From Thelonectria olida (lineage: Eukaryota; Ascomycota; Sordariomycetes; Hypocreales; Nectriaceae), in contig JAGPYM010000007.1 in NCBI GenBank assembly GCA_020736575.1, positions 558,001 to 622,000 of the forward strand: a stretch of DNA of 64,000 nucleotides, read 5' to 3'. Positions 45,505 through 56,777 of this stretch are shown here, in pieces (position 1 is the stretch's first letter; each line of letters begins with the position of its first letter). The notes under the pieces were generated by a model. The model made no database searches, was not told where the DNA came from, and saw only the letters and a program-made list of their open reading frames with translations. The translations under genes and the position numbers were made by a program.

Positions 45505-46287
45505 TGTCGTCACCTGCAGGACATCGCCGAGTTGGAGTACTGGAAGTCGCAAAACACCAAAAAATCGACATAGGCTTATCGATAAGAATTGATTTTTTTG
45601 CGGAACCGTGAGACAGCGAAAAGCCGGCAGATAGTTAATCCGCTTCGCTGCATTGTCTTGGACGGTCCTAATTAATGCTAGCCTGGAAGGGAAAGGCTTC
45701 GGCAGGCTCCCCTGCAGGCTGTGGCTTGGGTGCCGTTGGGTTCGAACGTGGCTCCGTGGCTCAACGTACGGACATGCAGTATGATTGGCTGTGGAAGACC
45801 AGGCTTCGTGGCTATTTCCCCTTGGCCTTGACGGCCACACCTTAGCTCCTTGACAGCTTTCTCTTGTGGCTGGTGCCCTCCGCCAGAGTGTCCACCGCTA
45901 GAACGGGTGGGCAGTTGGAGCTTGTCTGGCTGCTTCCTCTAGACCCTTGCTCCCCTAACTTCCCTCTGGTGCCCCGTGTCCACTCCCCGGCAAGCACTGT
46001 CCATTCACGGTCCGCGTCGCACTGACCAACCAAAGCAAGCCCAGGCCAGCCACCCCCCCTAAGACGCCTCATCCCAAAGAAGGGCAGGAAATTCGTTCCC
46101 CTGAAGCACGAGCTCCCTAAACCTCCACCTCTTGTTCTTGCCTTGTTGTTCCTGGTCCTCGTTCGACTTCATCGCAGTTGGCCGCGCACCTCTGATTGCT
46201 TCCTTCTGTTTCGTTGCTCCCGTGCATCTCGTATTCCAAGCTCCGATTCGGTCCATACTATCTTCCTCCCCATCAACTATCTTCAAG
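45505..46287. other. Divergent promoter, PWP2 / CDC12 septin
   Basis: 783 nt between genes transcribed outward. The PWP2-proximal end has a CTTATCGATAAG palindrome followed by T-rich sequence. The CDC12 side has a long pyrimidine-rich leader (46.1-46.28 kb). A B-box-like GTTCGAACCC on the minus strand near 45.74 kb was checked and does not fold into a tRNA. Confidence 0.6.
45575..45586. promoter_or_regulatory. CTTATCGATAAG palindrome in the PWP2 promoter
   Basis: A 12-bp perfect palindrome holding two head-to-head GATAAG sites and the ATCGATAAG 9-mer shared with QTRT2 and CBF5. It lies 71 nt upstream of the PWP2 start, so it may be within the core promoter. Confidence 0.5.
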
Positions 46288-47646
46288 ATGGCTTCTGCAG
46301 CTGCTGAGAGCGCCTCACCGATTGGCATTGCCAATCTCCCCAACCAGCGACACAAGATTGTCGCGAAGCGTGGAGCTGCCTTCACTATCATGGTACGGCC
46401 TCGAAATTTTGCGACACACTTCGAGAATCTCTGAGATCAACTCGTTGTCACATTTGACATTCATCTGACTGTGATTATCAGGTTGCTGGCGAGTCTGGCC
46501 TCGGAAAGACCACCTTCATCAACACCCTTTTCTCCACCACCATCAAGAACTATGCCGACCACAAGCGCCGCCACCAGAAGCAGGTCGACAAGACGGTCGA
46601 GATTGAGATCACCAAGGCCGAACTTGAGGAGAAGTTCTTCAAGGGTAACTTTTCTCATGCCCTGACGTGTAATACAACTGCTAACCTTCCCACCAGTCCG
46701 ACTGACCGTCATCGACACCCCCGGCTTCGGCGACTACGTCAACAACCGCGACTCCTGGATGCCCATCATCGAGTTTCTCGACGACCAGCATGAGTCTTAC
46801 ATGCTTCAGGAGCAGCAGCCCCGTCGACAAGACAAGATCGATCTCCGTGTTCACGCCTGCCTGTACTTCATCCGCCCCACTGGCCACACCCTTAAGCCCC
46901 TTGATATTGAGGTCATGAAGCGACTCTGCTCTCGTGTCAACCTTATCCCCGTCATTGCCAAGGCCGATACCCTCAGCCCTGCTGACCTCGCCAAGTTCAA
47001 GCAGAGAGTAAGTCTAAACGCCGACACTAATGCAATTACAATAGCAAACTGACAAATGCCCCTTTAGATCGTCTCTGTTATCGAGGCCCAGAACATCAAG
47101 ATCTACCAGCCCCCGATCGAGGAGGACGACGAGGCCGCCGCCCAGCATGCCCGCAGCTTGATGAACGCCATGCCCTTCGCTGTCATCGGCTCCGAGAAGG
47201 ACGTCAAGACCGGTGACGGCCGCATTGTCAAGGGTCGCCAGTACTCTTGGGGTGTTGCCGAGGTCGAGAACGAGGACCACTGCGACTTCAAGAAGCTCCG
47301 CTCTATCCTGATCCGAACCCACATGCTCGACCTCATCCACACCACCGAGGAGCTTCACTACGAGGCCTACCGCGCCCAACAGATGGAGACCCGCAAGTTT
47401 GGCGAGGCACGCCCCCGAAAGCTCGACAACCCCAAGTTCAAGGAGGAGGAAGAGACCCTGCGCAAGCGCTTCACCGAGCAGGTCAAGATCGAGGAGCAGC
47501 GCTTCCGACAATGGGAGCAGAAGCTCATTTCCGAACGCGACCGTCTCAACAAGGATCTCGAGCAGACCCATGCCCAGATCAAGCAGCTCGAGGCCGAACT
47601 CGAGTCTATGCAGGGCAGCGCTGTCCGCAGCCATGGTCGCCGCTAA
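46288..47646 (+). CDS. CDC12: Septin, CDC12 orthologue (AspC/Sep6 group)
   Basis: 385-aa GTP-binding cytoskeletal protein that co-assembles with Cdc3, Cdc10 and Cdc11 septins into filaments and rings at septa and emerging tips. Exons: 46288-46392, 46482-46644, 46697-47007 and 47068-47646, GT-AG throughout. The short N terminus GIANLPNQRHKIVAKRG is diagnostic of the Cdc12 group. G motifs: G1 GESGLGKT (38-45), G3 DTPGFG (96-101) and G4 AKAD (177-180). The septin unique element lies around YSWGVAEVENEDHCDFKKLR. The C-terminal coiled coil (about 320-378) contains VKIEEQRFRQWEQKL, again Cdc12-like. Signals and residues are intact, so it should be functional. Confidence 0.95.
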
Positions 47647-48359
47647 GCGGGCCGTGTTTAGGGTCAGCGTGCTTTTGTGACTGCAGTTGGACAGTCGTGG
47701 TTTTGTCGTTTCTCTTACCTGTCGCTCCAGTTTGGGGTTTGGAGTTGAAAATGAAAGGTCCAAAAATACCACAATGGGAGGGGAAAAGAGATGGGGAGGC
47801 ATGCGCTGATGGATATTCCTGCCCACCAGTCTCTGGAAGAATGACAGGAGAAGAACATGTCGGGATCGTCCGTGGCCTCAGCTGGCTGTGGGCATCATGA
47901 TACCAACCTGTTGACTTGTGTCTTCTGCCGCTTGATTGCGTTGGCAGCTCAAGACCGAAAGTAAGACCCCCGAAACGAACCAAGACGTATGGAGAAACCT
48001 TTGATAGTCTTGCCCTTTTTTATTTTGCACCTTTTAGTAGAGCCCTTCTCTCAGCTAGGCACTTTTTAGTCCTCATGTAATTCAGTCACCACCTTTCATG
48101 ATACCAGCTTTATAAAATTTGTTGGCGAAAACGCTTCACATTGTATCCTGTGATAATAATATGCGACATCAAAACAACGCTCATTTGACAAAGACATGGT
48201 CTGACCCATGTACTTCGACAGTATGACCCACGAAACTCCATGCTTGTATCCAAAACAACTGGCGAGTATGACCCCCAAAAAGCCCCCAATAATGATCCCT
48301 CATCGCCAATCAGCACTCCTGCCCTCTGCTCCGTTCAATATGGGAGAGACCATGGTCAT
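47647..48359. other. Convergent 3' intergenic region
   Basis: 713 nt between the stop codons of CDC12 (+) and the mitochondrial kinase (-). It should be mainly 3' UTR. No gene or repeat recognised. Confidence 0.6.
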
Positions 48360-49913
48360 CTAGACAGCGTCCATGCTGGCTCTAGTGGCAAGCTGCTCAT
48401 TCTTGTTGCCCAGCTTTGAAATCTGAAGAAACGCATCAACGCCATAGCCCTCAAGGCTATGGAGTTCTAGACTGCCAGCCCAATACTCGGCGTAGACGCG
48501 GCTGAGCGGCAGACCCATACCGAGACGTAGGCTTGGTGGACGACTGGTAAGCGAGGAAAGAGAGCTTTCATAGTTTGGTGTCTTCAGGTCGGCTCGAGCG
48601 AGCTCGTCCTCCACGTGGAGCTCCTGCATTGTCGCAGCCATGCGGGGTACATGCGACAAGTTCTCGAGGCGCTTCTGGCTCTGGGGCCCTTTGCTGAAGG
48701 ACCACAGGTAAGGGAGCTCAGCACGCGGGATGCCACCGCCACGGTCGCAGATGCGAATGATGACGTGCTGCGAGGCTTCACAGATAGTCACTTCGATTTG
48801 AGGAGGGGTCCCAGAGGTGTTGGGGTCAGGGTGCTTTTGGTGACGGTCGATAACAGCCTGGACCGAGTTGCGCAGGAGCTCACCAACAATATACTCGATA
48901 TGACTGAGGATGTATGGAAAACTGGCATCAAGATGTCCGTTGATCGTGACCTCGGGGATCAAGACGTCGGGGCCGTTTACGGATCGAGCCAGAGCAGTGA
49001 CGGCTCTTGAACAGCGCTCGATAACGTCCCTAGCATTGCACTTTATAAAGACCTCACCAATGAAGTCGGCTTCCGAAAGCTTAGCTCCGGGAGAGAAATG
49101 AGGGGAGTTGAAGGTTTCGGTCAGGGAAAGATGTTGTTCTGCGATGACTCGTCGGGAGATGCGCTAACGTTCCTTATTAGTATGAGTCGATGCGATCTGA
49201 GGATTTTGACTCACAGATCTCAGAATTGTATTCATGAATTTATCCAAATCGTTAGGGTTCATCAATCCACCACACTCTAGGATGCCCATAGCCAGCTTGG
49301 GTATGACGGTCAAGTGACCCTTGAGGTTCTGGCTGATGATATCACACATCTTGTCATTATCCTCAAGCGACTTGATTTCCTTAACCTTACGAAACTGATC
49401 GAAAGCGTTGTAGTATAAGTTATAAACTTCGTTGATGTGAGGATTGGTGACGACGACGTAGGGTAAACGTTGCATATCTCGAATGCGATGCGCGAGTCTG
49501 TAGGGTTCGTTGATTAGCCATCCCAAGATCCATCCGCCCGGCCGAGATGGGAGCTCACCGTGTCGGCAACTCAGTGCGGACGTAGTTTGCAGAGCTGATG
49601 AGACGGGATTCTGTAAGAGAGCGACCGAAAACCATGAGCTGGCGGAGGCTGATGGGACGAGCCTCTTTGGCGACCCATCTGGAACAGGAATCGTTAGCAT
49701 GCACTTACTGGGAGACGAGCTGTTGGCGGGTAGGGAGCTCTCTCACTCGTCAAGGATGGAGACGGGGCGCCATGACGGATTGTTTGTCTTGACGGCGTTG
49801 TGCAAATGTGCCCTGGGGTTCGAGAGACGATGGGAGGTCAGAGGTGATGAGAAGAGGACTCGCGGGTCGGTCAATCTGCATCGCCTGCTTGGTCGCAGTG
49901 CGATGGAGAGCAT
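48360..49913 (-). CDS. Mitochondrial pyruvate/branched-chain ketoacid dehydrogenase kinase family
   Basis: 457 aa; phosphorylates and inactivates a mitochondrial alpha-ketoacid dehydrogenase E1 subunit. Exons 49913-49747, 49678-49559, 49497-49215 and 49163-48360, all GT-AG, join as LDEWVAKE, PTRLAHRI and LRSRISRR. The Arg/Ser-rich start (MLSIALRPSRRCRLTDPRVL) is a typical presequence; the upstream open frame has no ATG. The N-terminal four-helix region contains RPISLRQLMVFGR and LAHRIRDMQRLPYVVVTNP. The GHKL ATPase domain shows an N box (ELLRNSVQAV, E about 285), the G1 box DRGGGI and the G2 box GMGLPLSR. An insert of about 45 residues separates the last two. Choice between the PDK and BCKDK types (yeast Pkp1/Pkp2) is unresolved. 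Confidence 0.88.
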
Positions 49914-51658
49914 CTCGTCGGAGGTCGCATGCAGAACGGTGGCACGAAAGCGATTGATGGAAGGACGAGTTGGAACAGGACGTCCACTGAGGCAATCGGC
50001 GATAAAGCCGACGAAGGGCAGCTCTATTTTGCAATGCAAAATGTCGGATCAGGTGTTGTTGTGTGAGTAAAGTCAAGCTCATAAGTCCAGTCTGGAGAAG
50101 GGAGCCAGCCGGACCGCAATTGCATGTGGCACTGGAGCCTCGGGCAGAAACCACCAAAAATGGAAGCTTGGGAGTCACCGCGCTGAAGAAATTACCCCAC
50201 ATTCGCGATACCGGACATGGACCGATAAGCCTTATCGGGATGATGCCCGTAAGCAGCACGGCAATGAATTACCTACAAGTACCCTCATGCGAAAGGCGTA
50301 GCTCCTAAGAACACCCGCTACAGTAAAGAGGAAGCCCGCCACAGCCGTTCAGTGATCGGCGCATACGTCCCGTTAATGACGTCTAAGAAGAAGGTTGGTG
50401 TCACTTGGAGTTTGCCATCCAAACGCTTGCTGGTTGATGATGACAGTAGCGGGCAGCTTAACTGCCTTTATAAGGGGTTGCGTGGCTACCGTCGAGATCA
50501 AGTTATAACGCATTTTCAAATTAGGTATCTTTCTAGAATCACAAGCTTGACACGGGAACCGGTACGCCTTGGATCATGTCTGACCTGAGCTTGTTGGAGC
50601 TCATCAGGGTCTGGATGGCATCCTTTGCTCCCAAACTATGTAGATGGATATCGCGCAGAAAGTAAGATTGCCTTATATTGAAAACTGCTTCTTCCTGTAA
50701 GTTACCTGCCGAGTCAACTGAGAAGACTTTCAGTCAATTCAGTCCTTGAACGACCACCGCCTTGGCGCACCGCCTTGAGGGAACACAGAAAACGAGGCCC
50801 AAAACGTCATTGGCGGGGGTCAGCCTGATGACGCCCATTCTCGGCGAAAGAACCGTTAGGTCGGTACTCTGCTCCTCCGGCGATAGCCATACAAAAGCTA
50901 CGTATCCACTTAACCCTGCCTTCCGTGGCCCCCGCGTACCATTCCGTCTCTCCCTGGCTGTGTAGCTGTGGCCATTCTTCCATGTCTCTAATAATAATCC
51001 TTAGGCGGTCGGTCCACCATTTTGCATTGTTTTGTCGTGTCGTCTTCAAGTGTGTGCCTGATCGATTGAGCGATTGATGCAAGGCAAAGCTCTGTTTTCG
51101 CTTTTCCTATCGAGCCCACCAGTGCTCGCTTGATTCCTCACAACTCAGGCACTGACTTCTAGGCTGCTTCTCACGCCCTCCATTTTAATACTCGAGATCG
51201 ATTCTTGATTTTGGATATTGGGAGCTTTGGACACGGCATCTTTGTTGGAGTTTTGTCTCCTGTCTCCATACTAGCTTGGTGACGGACCATTATTATCTCG
51301 CGGCCTCCGTCCCTTCGTCACCTCTTTTTTTCCTCCTAGCTCCCCTCATTCCTCCTACCTAATCACCACCCGCCACCCTCACCCTTTGAAACTGCAGTGC
51401 TAAACCTCGATCCCTCCGGCGTTGCCTCCCTCGCTCCTTCTCCTCGACCTGGTCGTCGAGCTGTGGTTGCCACTGTCCAGTCGCTGCTGCTTTTGGTGTC
51501 GCTGTTGCCGAGACGCCCGCCCGCTCGTGGAGCTGCGCCTGTGTCTCGACGACATCTCGTGAGATCGACCTTCCAGGCCTCGCTTGCTCTTGCTTCTCCC
51601 AGTTTCTCAAAAGCCAGTTGCCGACTTTGCTGGAGCCGCACCTGCCGGCCAACTCAAC
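49914..51658. other. 1.75-kb divergent region, mitochondrial kinase / UBP15
   Basis: No supported coding sequence. It contains a GATA palindrome near 50.23 kb on the kinase side and a long CT-rich leader before UBP15 (51.17-51.65 kb). The middle part shows nothing I can name. Confidence 0.55.
50222..50238. promoter_or_regulatory. CCGATAAG-C-CTTATCGG inverted repeat
   Basis: Perfect 8-bp arms separated by one base hold two convergent GATAAG sites, about 310 nt upstream of the mitochondrial kinase start. GATAAG is bound by fungal GATA factors (nitrogen, light and iron regulators). Control of a central-carbon kinase by such a factor is plausible but unproven. Confidence 0.4.
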
Positions 51659-54600
51659 ATGGTACGTTTCTCTGTCTGTTTTCCAGGCATCCCTCCGAAT
51701 TCCCTTTCCAGAGAATCTCTTCCTTTATTGTGCCTCATTGGTGCTCTGCGTCATTCTCTCCCCCGCCAAATCAGCCAAACCCGTCACATCGCCTCCCAAC
51801 ACCACGTTCGCTGCCAGCAACACATCGCTTCCCACTCTTCGCACATTCTTTTGCTTCTCTGAAAGCCGACACAATGACTCGCATTTTGAAAACTCTCCCG
51901 ATCCGTCCTCGTAATGCTAACACGCGTGCCCACCGCCAGAGTCACGACCTTAACTCCCCCAACGACATGGTCGTGGATACGCAGGACTACATCGGCGTCG
52001 CCAATGAACCCGACAAAGATGTTGCCATCATCAACCCAGACAACCTTGAACAAGAAGGAGAGCATCTACAAGACTTGCCTTTGGCCAACGATTGTGCGTC
52101 CTCGCCCTCCCTTTCTGCATATTTCTCTCCCAAGCGCTCCCCTCAATCCGGTGCCTGTCGCCGTTCAAGCCGAGAACCCAACTAACAGGGTAAAACACTA
52201 GATGATGCCATGCGAGATATTGTCTTGCCTCCACTCATTGACGAGCCAAAGATCATCGGCGATTACGAGCATACCTGGACTGTCGAGAACTGGCGTAGCT
52301 TGTCGAAGAAGGAGCATGGTCCTGTCTTCCACGCTGGAGGATACCCATGGTGCGTTATCACGACATCGCCACCCCCCGCAACCATGTCATTCTAGTCACT
52401 GACCACCCATCTGCTTTCTACAGGCGCATCTTGCTCTTCCCGCACGGTAACAATATCGACCAGTGCTCTATTTACCTCGAGCATGGCTTTGAACCCGACG
52501 CCGTCCCCGAAAATTGGAGCTGCTGCCTCCAATTCGCACTCGTGCTCTGGAACCCGAACGATCCTAGCCTAAACGTTCACCATGCCGCTCATCATCGGTT
52601 CACTAAGGAGGAAGGTGACTGGGGCTTCACCCGTTTTGTTGAGCACCGACGCATGTTCAACGTGCCCTGGGAGGGCGGAAGTCGACCCCTCTGCGAGAAC
52701 GACACAGCCAATATCACCGCCTATGTTCGACTCGTCGAAGATGAGACGGGTGTTTTATGGCACAATTTTGCGAACTATGATTCCAAGCAGGAGACAGGCT
52801 TTGTTGGACTCAAGAACCAGGGCGCCACCTGCTATCTCAACTCTCTCCTCCAGTCACTTTACTTTACAAACGCATTTCGAAAGGCATGTGCCTGACCTCT
52901 CGTTCTTTAGACCAATTTCACTGACCTTGGCAGGCCATCTATGAAATCCCCACTGAAACCGACCAAGGCATGAACAACAGCGCCTACACGCTTCAACGAC
53001 TCTTTTACCAGCTGCAAACTTCTGAACAAGCCGTCGGGACCAATGAGCTTACCAAGTCTTTCGGCTGGGAAACTCGACACATTTTCGAACAACAAGACGT
53101 GCAAGAGTTGTCCCGCAAGCTGATGGAGAAGATGGAAGAGAAGATGAAGGGAACCAAGGCTCAGAATGTGCTCCCGGAAATGTTTAGTGGAAAGATCAAG
53201 ACCTACATCTCATGTATCAACGTCGACTACGAATCAAGCCGCATCGAGGACTTTTGGGATATCCAGCTCAATGTGAGTGGCAACAAGAACCTGCTCGAGA
53301 GTTTCGAAGACTACATCCGGCCTGAAAAATTGGATGGAGAAAACCAGTACTTCGCCGGCGACCAGTACAAGCTCCAAGATGCGAACAAGGGCGTCGTCTT
53401 CACGAGCTTCCCCAATGTGTTGCATCTTCAACTGAAACGATTCGAATACGACTTTCAACGCGACATGACAATGAAGATCAATGACCGACATGAATTTCCC
53501 GAGACTTTCGACGCTGCCCCATACTTGTCTGAGGATGCCGACAAGTCCGAGTCGTGGACATACCAGCTCCATGGCGTTCTCGTCCACAGTGGCGATTTGA
53601 ATGCTGGCCATTACTATGCATTCCTGAAGCCAAACAAGGACGGTTGGTTCTACAAGTATGACGATGACAAGGTAACAAAGGCTACCATGAGAGAGGTGCT
53701 TGAAGAGAACTTTGGTGGCGAGTTTCACGCCGTGACCGCCCACAATCGCGCGCCGCTCCAAAAGAAGACGCCCATCATGCGCCAGAACAGCGCATACATG
53801 TTGGTTTACATCCGCTCGACCAGAGTCGACCAAATTCTCCATTCTGTCACCAGGGACGATATCCCCCGACATCTCAGTGAGAACTGTTCTTCCCTTCTTT
53901 CCACCCAACTGTGTAGCTGACCCAAAACAGAGGATCGATTCGAAGAAGAGACTGCGCTTCGAGAAGCCAGACGAAAGGAACAGAGGGAAGCGCATTTGTA
54001 CATGTGGGCTAAGGTCGTGACTGACAAATCCTTCCAACAATATGGGGGAACCGATCTGTGCCAGTTTGACGCGAATCCCGAGGTCGATCCTGCTGCTCCC
54101 AAACAATACCGAATCCGACGACAGATGCTCATGGAGGAGTTTGTGGCGCAAGTAGCTGCAGACATGGGCCAGGATCCCCGCAAGATTCGACTTTGGCTCA
54201 TGGTCAATCGACAAAACAAGACCATCAGGCCTGATGCCCCTGTCATGGATCTCCGTTTAACCGTCGAAGAAACGTACACTCGCTCTGCGGCACACCGAGA
54301 CACCAACTTGCGTGTGTGGGCTGAGGTGGCAGAGGAGGTCAACGCCGACGGTGAAGCCATTTGGCCATCCTATCAAAGTCAATCAAACGGCGTTGTAGTC
54401 AAAAATGACACCATCTTGCTTCTTCTGAAGAATTATGATGCCGAAACCCAAACCTTGAGGGGTGTGGGTCATGTGTATATTGGCAAGGAAAAGAAGGTCG
54501 AAGAGCTTGTCCCTCAGATTCTCAAGAAGATGAACTGGGGGGACAAGTTGCCTTCCGACAAGAAGCTCTTTATGTGGGAGGTATGATTGACTGTCTATCT

Positions 54601-55955
54601 TGCACTTTATACTCGCTAATTGTTTAACAGGAAATCAAACCATCCATGATTGAGCCCCTCAAGCCTAAGCAGTCTTTGAAGGTCGCTGAGCTCCAGGATG
54701 GCGATGTTATTTGCTTCCAGCGCGTAAGCGACAAGGCTGCTGAGCCGAAGCGCACTGGCGAGCTCGAAGCGTTAGTCCTCAACCTCTGCTCGATACGTAC
54801 CACCACTAACAAGATTCAGGGCCTTTTCCTCTGATCACTTTGATGATGCCCGTCAATACTACGACTTCCTCGAGAACAAGAGGACAGTGAAATTTCATCC
54901 TCACCCTACCCGATGTGATGAAGCCTATGAACCTTTCGAATTGGTTCTCAACTCCAAAATCCCTTACGACATCTTGGCGGAACGCGTCGGCAATCATCTG
55001 GATGTGCCTGCGACACACCTTCGATTTTGGACGGTGAACTCATCAACCAACAACCCCAAGGGCACAGTCAGGCGCGGAGCAAACCCTACTCTGCGACAAA
55101 TTCTGAACCCCATGGGCGCGACGACGATAAGCTCAACACAGAGGGCCGACGCCTTTTACTTTGAGGTGCTTGAAATGAGCCTGGCTGAGCTCGATACCAA
55201 GAAAAGCATCAAGCTCGTCATGTTGAGTGAGGGCATCACCAAAGAGGTAGGCATTTCTATTATCTTTATGTCATGGTCGTTTGCTAACGTGATTGACAGG
55301 ACACATACGATTTGCATGTTGCCAAGACCGGAACGATTAAGGACTTGATTGAGGCTTTGATTCAGAAGGCTCAAATCTCAAGCGAAGAGGAGGGTGGAAA
55401 GATCCGCATTTACGAGACCAGTTCTAACAGATTCTACCGCGAACCGCTTCAAGACCATCCTGTTGCGAACCTTAACGACTTCACACAGATTTACGCCGAG
55501 CGTGTTCCTCAAGAAGAGTTGGAAGCGCCAGAGGATAGCCGCTACGCCCATGTCTTTCACTTTCAGACTGATGTGAGCCGGGTACACGGTGTCCCATTCA
55601 AGTTTCTCCTGATCGAAGTAAGTTGGTGTGTTCCGGCCAAATCTCAGGTGCTAACTTTTAGTTAGGATGAGAAGTTTGCAGACACGAAGAAGCGATTAGA
55701 GAAGCGAAGTGGAATCAAGGGCAAGAGCTTTGAGAAGATCAAGTTTGCGCTTGTCCGACGATCCAACTATTCGAAACCACAATATCTCGATGATGGTAAG
55801 CGTAATAGGGCAGTCGAAAAGTGTATCGTTTACTAATATTCGCAATAGATGATGAACTTTGGAAGGTGGTGACAACAGACGATGACTTACTCGGTCTTGA
55901 CCACGTGGATAGAACGCGGACGTTGAGAAACGGCGTTGATCTTTTCCTTCGGTAA
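51659..55955 (+). CDS. UBP15: Ubiquitin C-terminal hydrolase, USP7/Ubp15 orthologue
   Basis: About 1,159 aa; removes ubiquitin from proteins in nucleus and cytoplasm. Eleven exons: 51659-51661, 51940-52093, 52202-52349, 52424-52883, 52934-53876, 53931-54580, 54631-54770, 54820-55246, 55300-55617, 55666-55795 and 55849-55955. The first holds only ATG (donor GTACGT, branch GCTAAC, acceptor CCGCCAG). An alternative start is ATG 51874 without that intron. Intron 4 uses a GC donor, required to keep FRKAIYEIPTE. Domains: MATH/TRAF (about 60-195, HTWTVENWRSL), then USP catalytic core with Cys 238 in NQGATCYLNS, KSFGWET, LHLQLKRFEYD and His 481 in DLNAGHYYAF. Tandem ubiquitin-like domains fill the C-terminal half, ending in the regulatory tail ending NGVDLFLR. 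The order is that of human USP7. Confidence 0.93.
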
Positions 55956-56777
55956 TCGACTGGATGTGTATGAAGAGAGGCAGTTCCAGGCCAGCCCTGG
56001 ACCTCGGTGTTTAGCATATCAGCCTACTTGTCTTCAAAGCAATATTGCAAAGTATCTATAACCGTTGTCACAGGAGCGGGCGTTATTCTATTTTTGGTAT
56101 TGGAACATGGGTGCATACGAAACAAAGGATCGGACAGTTGGGTCAACGAGATTTGGAATTGAGACAGAAGTTTAGTGTTACGACAAGACGGGACAATGGT
56201 ATTGGGCTTGGACGTACAGGCAGGGAGCGGGAACAACTGCTGTTGGGTGAGGCTTCATTCATGTCTTCCCTCGCAATCGCGATGCGTATGTGTAGCCGCC
56301 TCTCCTGGGTAGCAAATAAACACATGAGCTAGTGTGGAATCAATCGTGTGCAAAATCCAGAGGCTACTAGATCAGAATATACTATGTTTTGTGATATCGT
56401 TTCTGTTCCATCCAAAATAGCTGGGGCGTGGAGGCCCATGTGAATCCAGAGACGCCAGAGTCACGGAACCTAGGTCCGAATACGGTAATTTCCAGATATG
56501 GAAGAAAGGGTGGCTGGAATCTCCTCTATCGATAAGGCTAGCCTGCCGCCACAGGCGCCACAAAGCCTCGCAGCTTTTCCGCACCTGCCCCCACAGGCTC
56601 AGAAAAAAAATCTTTGGAAGCTTTCCATCACCAAACCGGGCAGACACCGAGGAAATCACGACCACCACCGTCTCTTCTCTCGCCAGAAGCACCTTCTTGC
56701 TTTGGCCCGGTATATTATCAAAGACGCAACGTCAAGGAAACTGCACACGACAACCGTGAACTGCCACCGACACAACC
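55956..56777. other. Intergenic region upstream of CBF5
   Basis: 822 nt holding the UBP15 3' UTR and the CBF5 promoter, which contains the ATCGATAAG motif. No gene supported. Confidence 0.6.
56528..56536 (+). promoter_or_regulatory. ATCGATAAG motif upstream of CBF5
   Basis: Embedded in CTATCGATAAGG, 242 nt before the CBF5 start codon. It is identical to the 9-mers upstream of PWP2 and QTRT2. Confidence 0.45.

Noticed and set aside
45721..45790. B-box-like GTTCGAACCC suggesting a tRNA on the minus strand
   Set aside because: No matching A box, acceptor stem or anticodon arm could be drawn around it.
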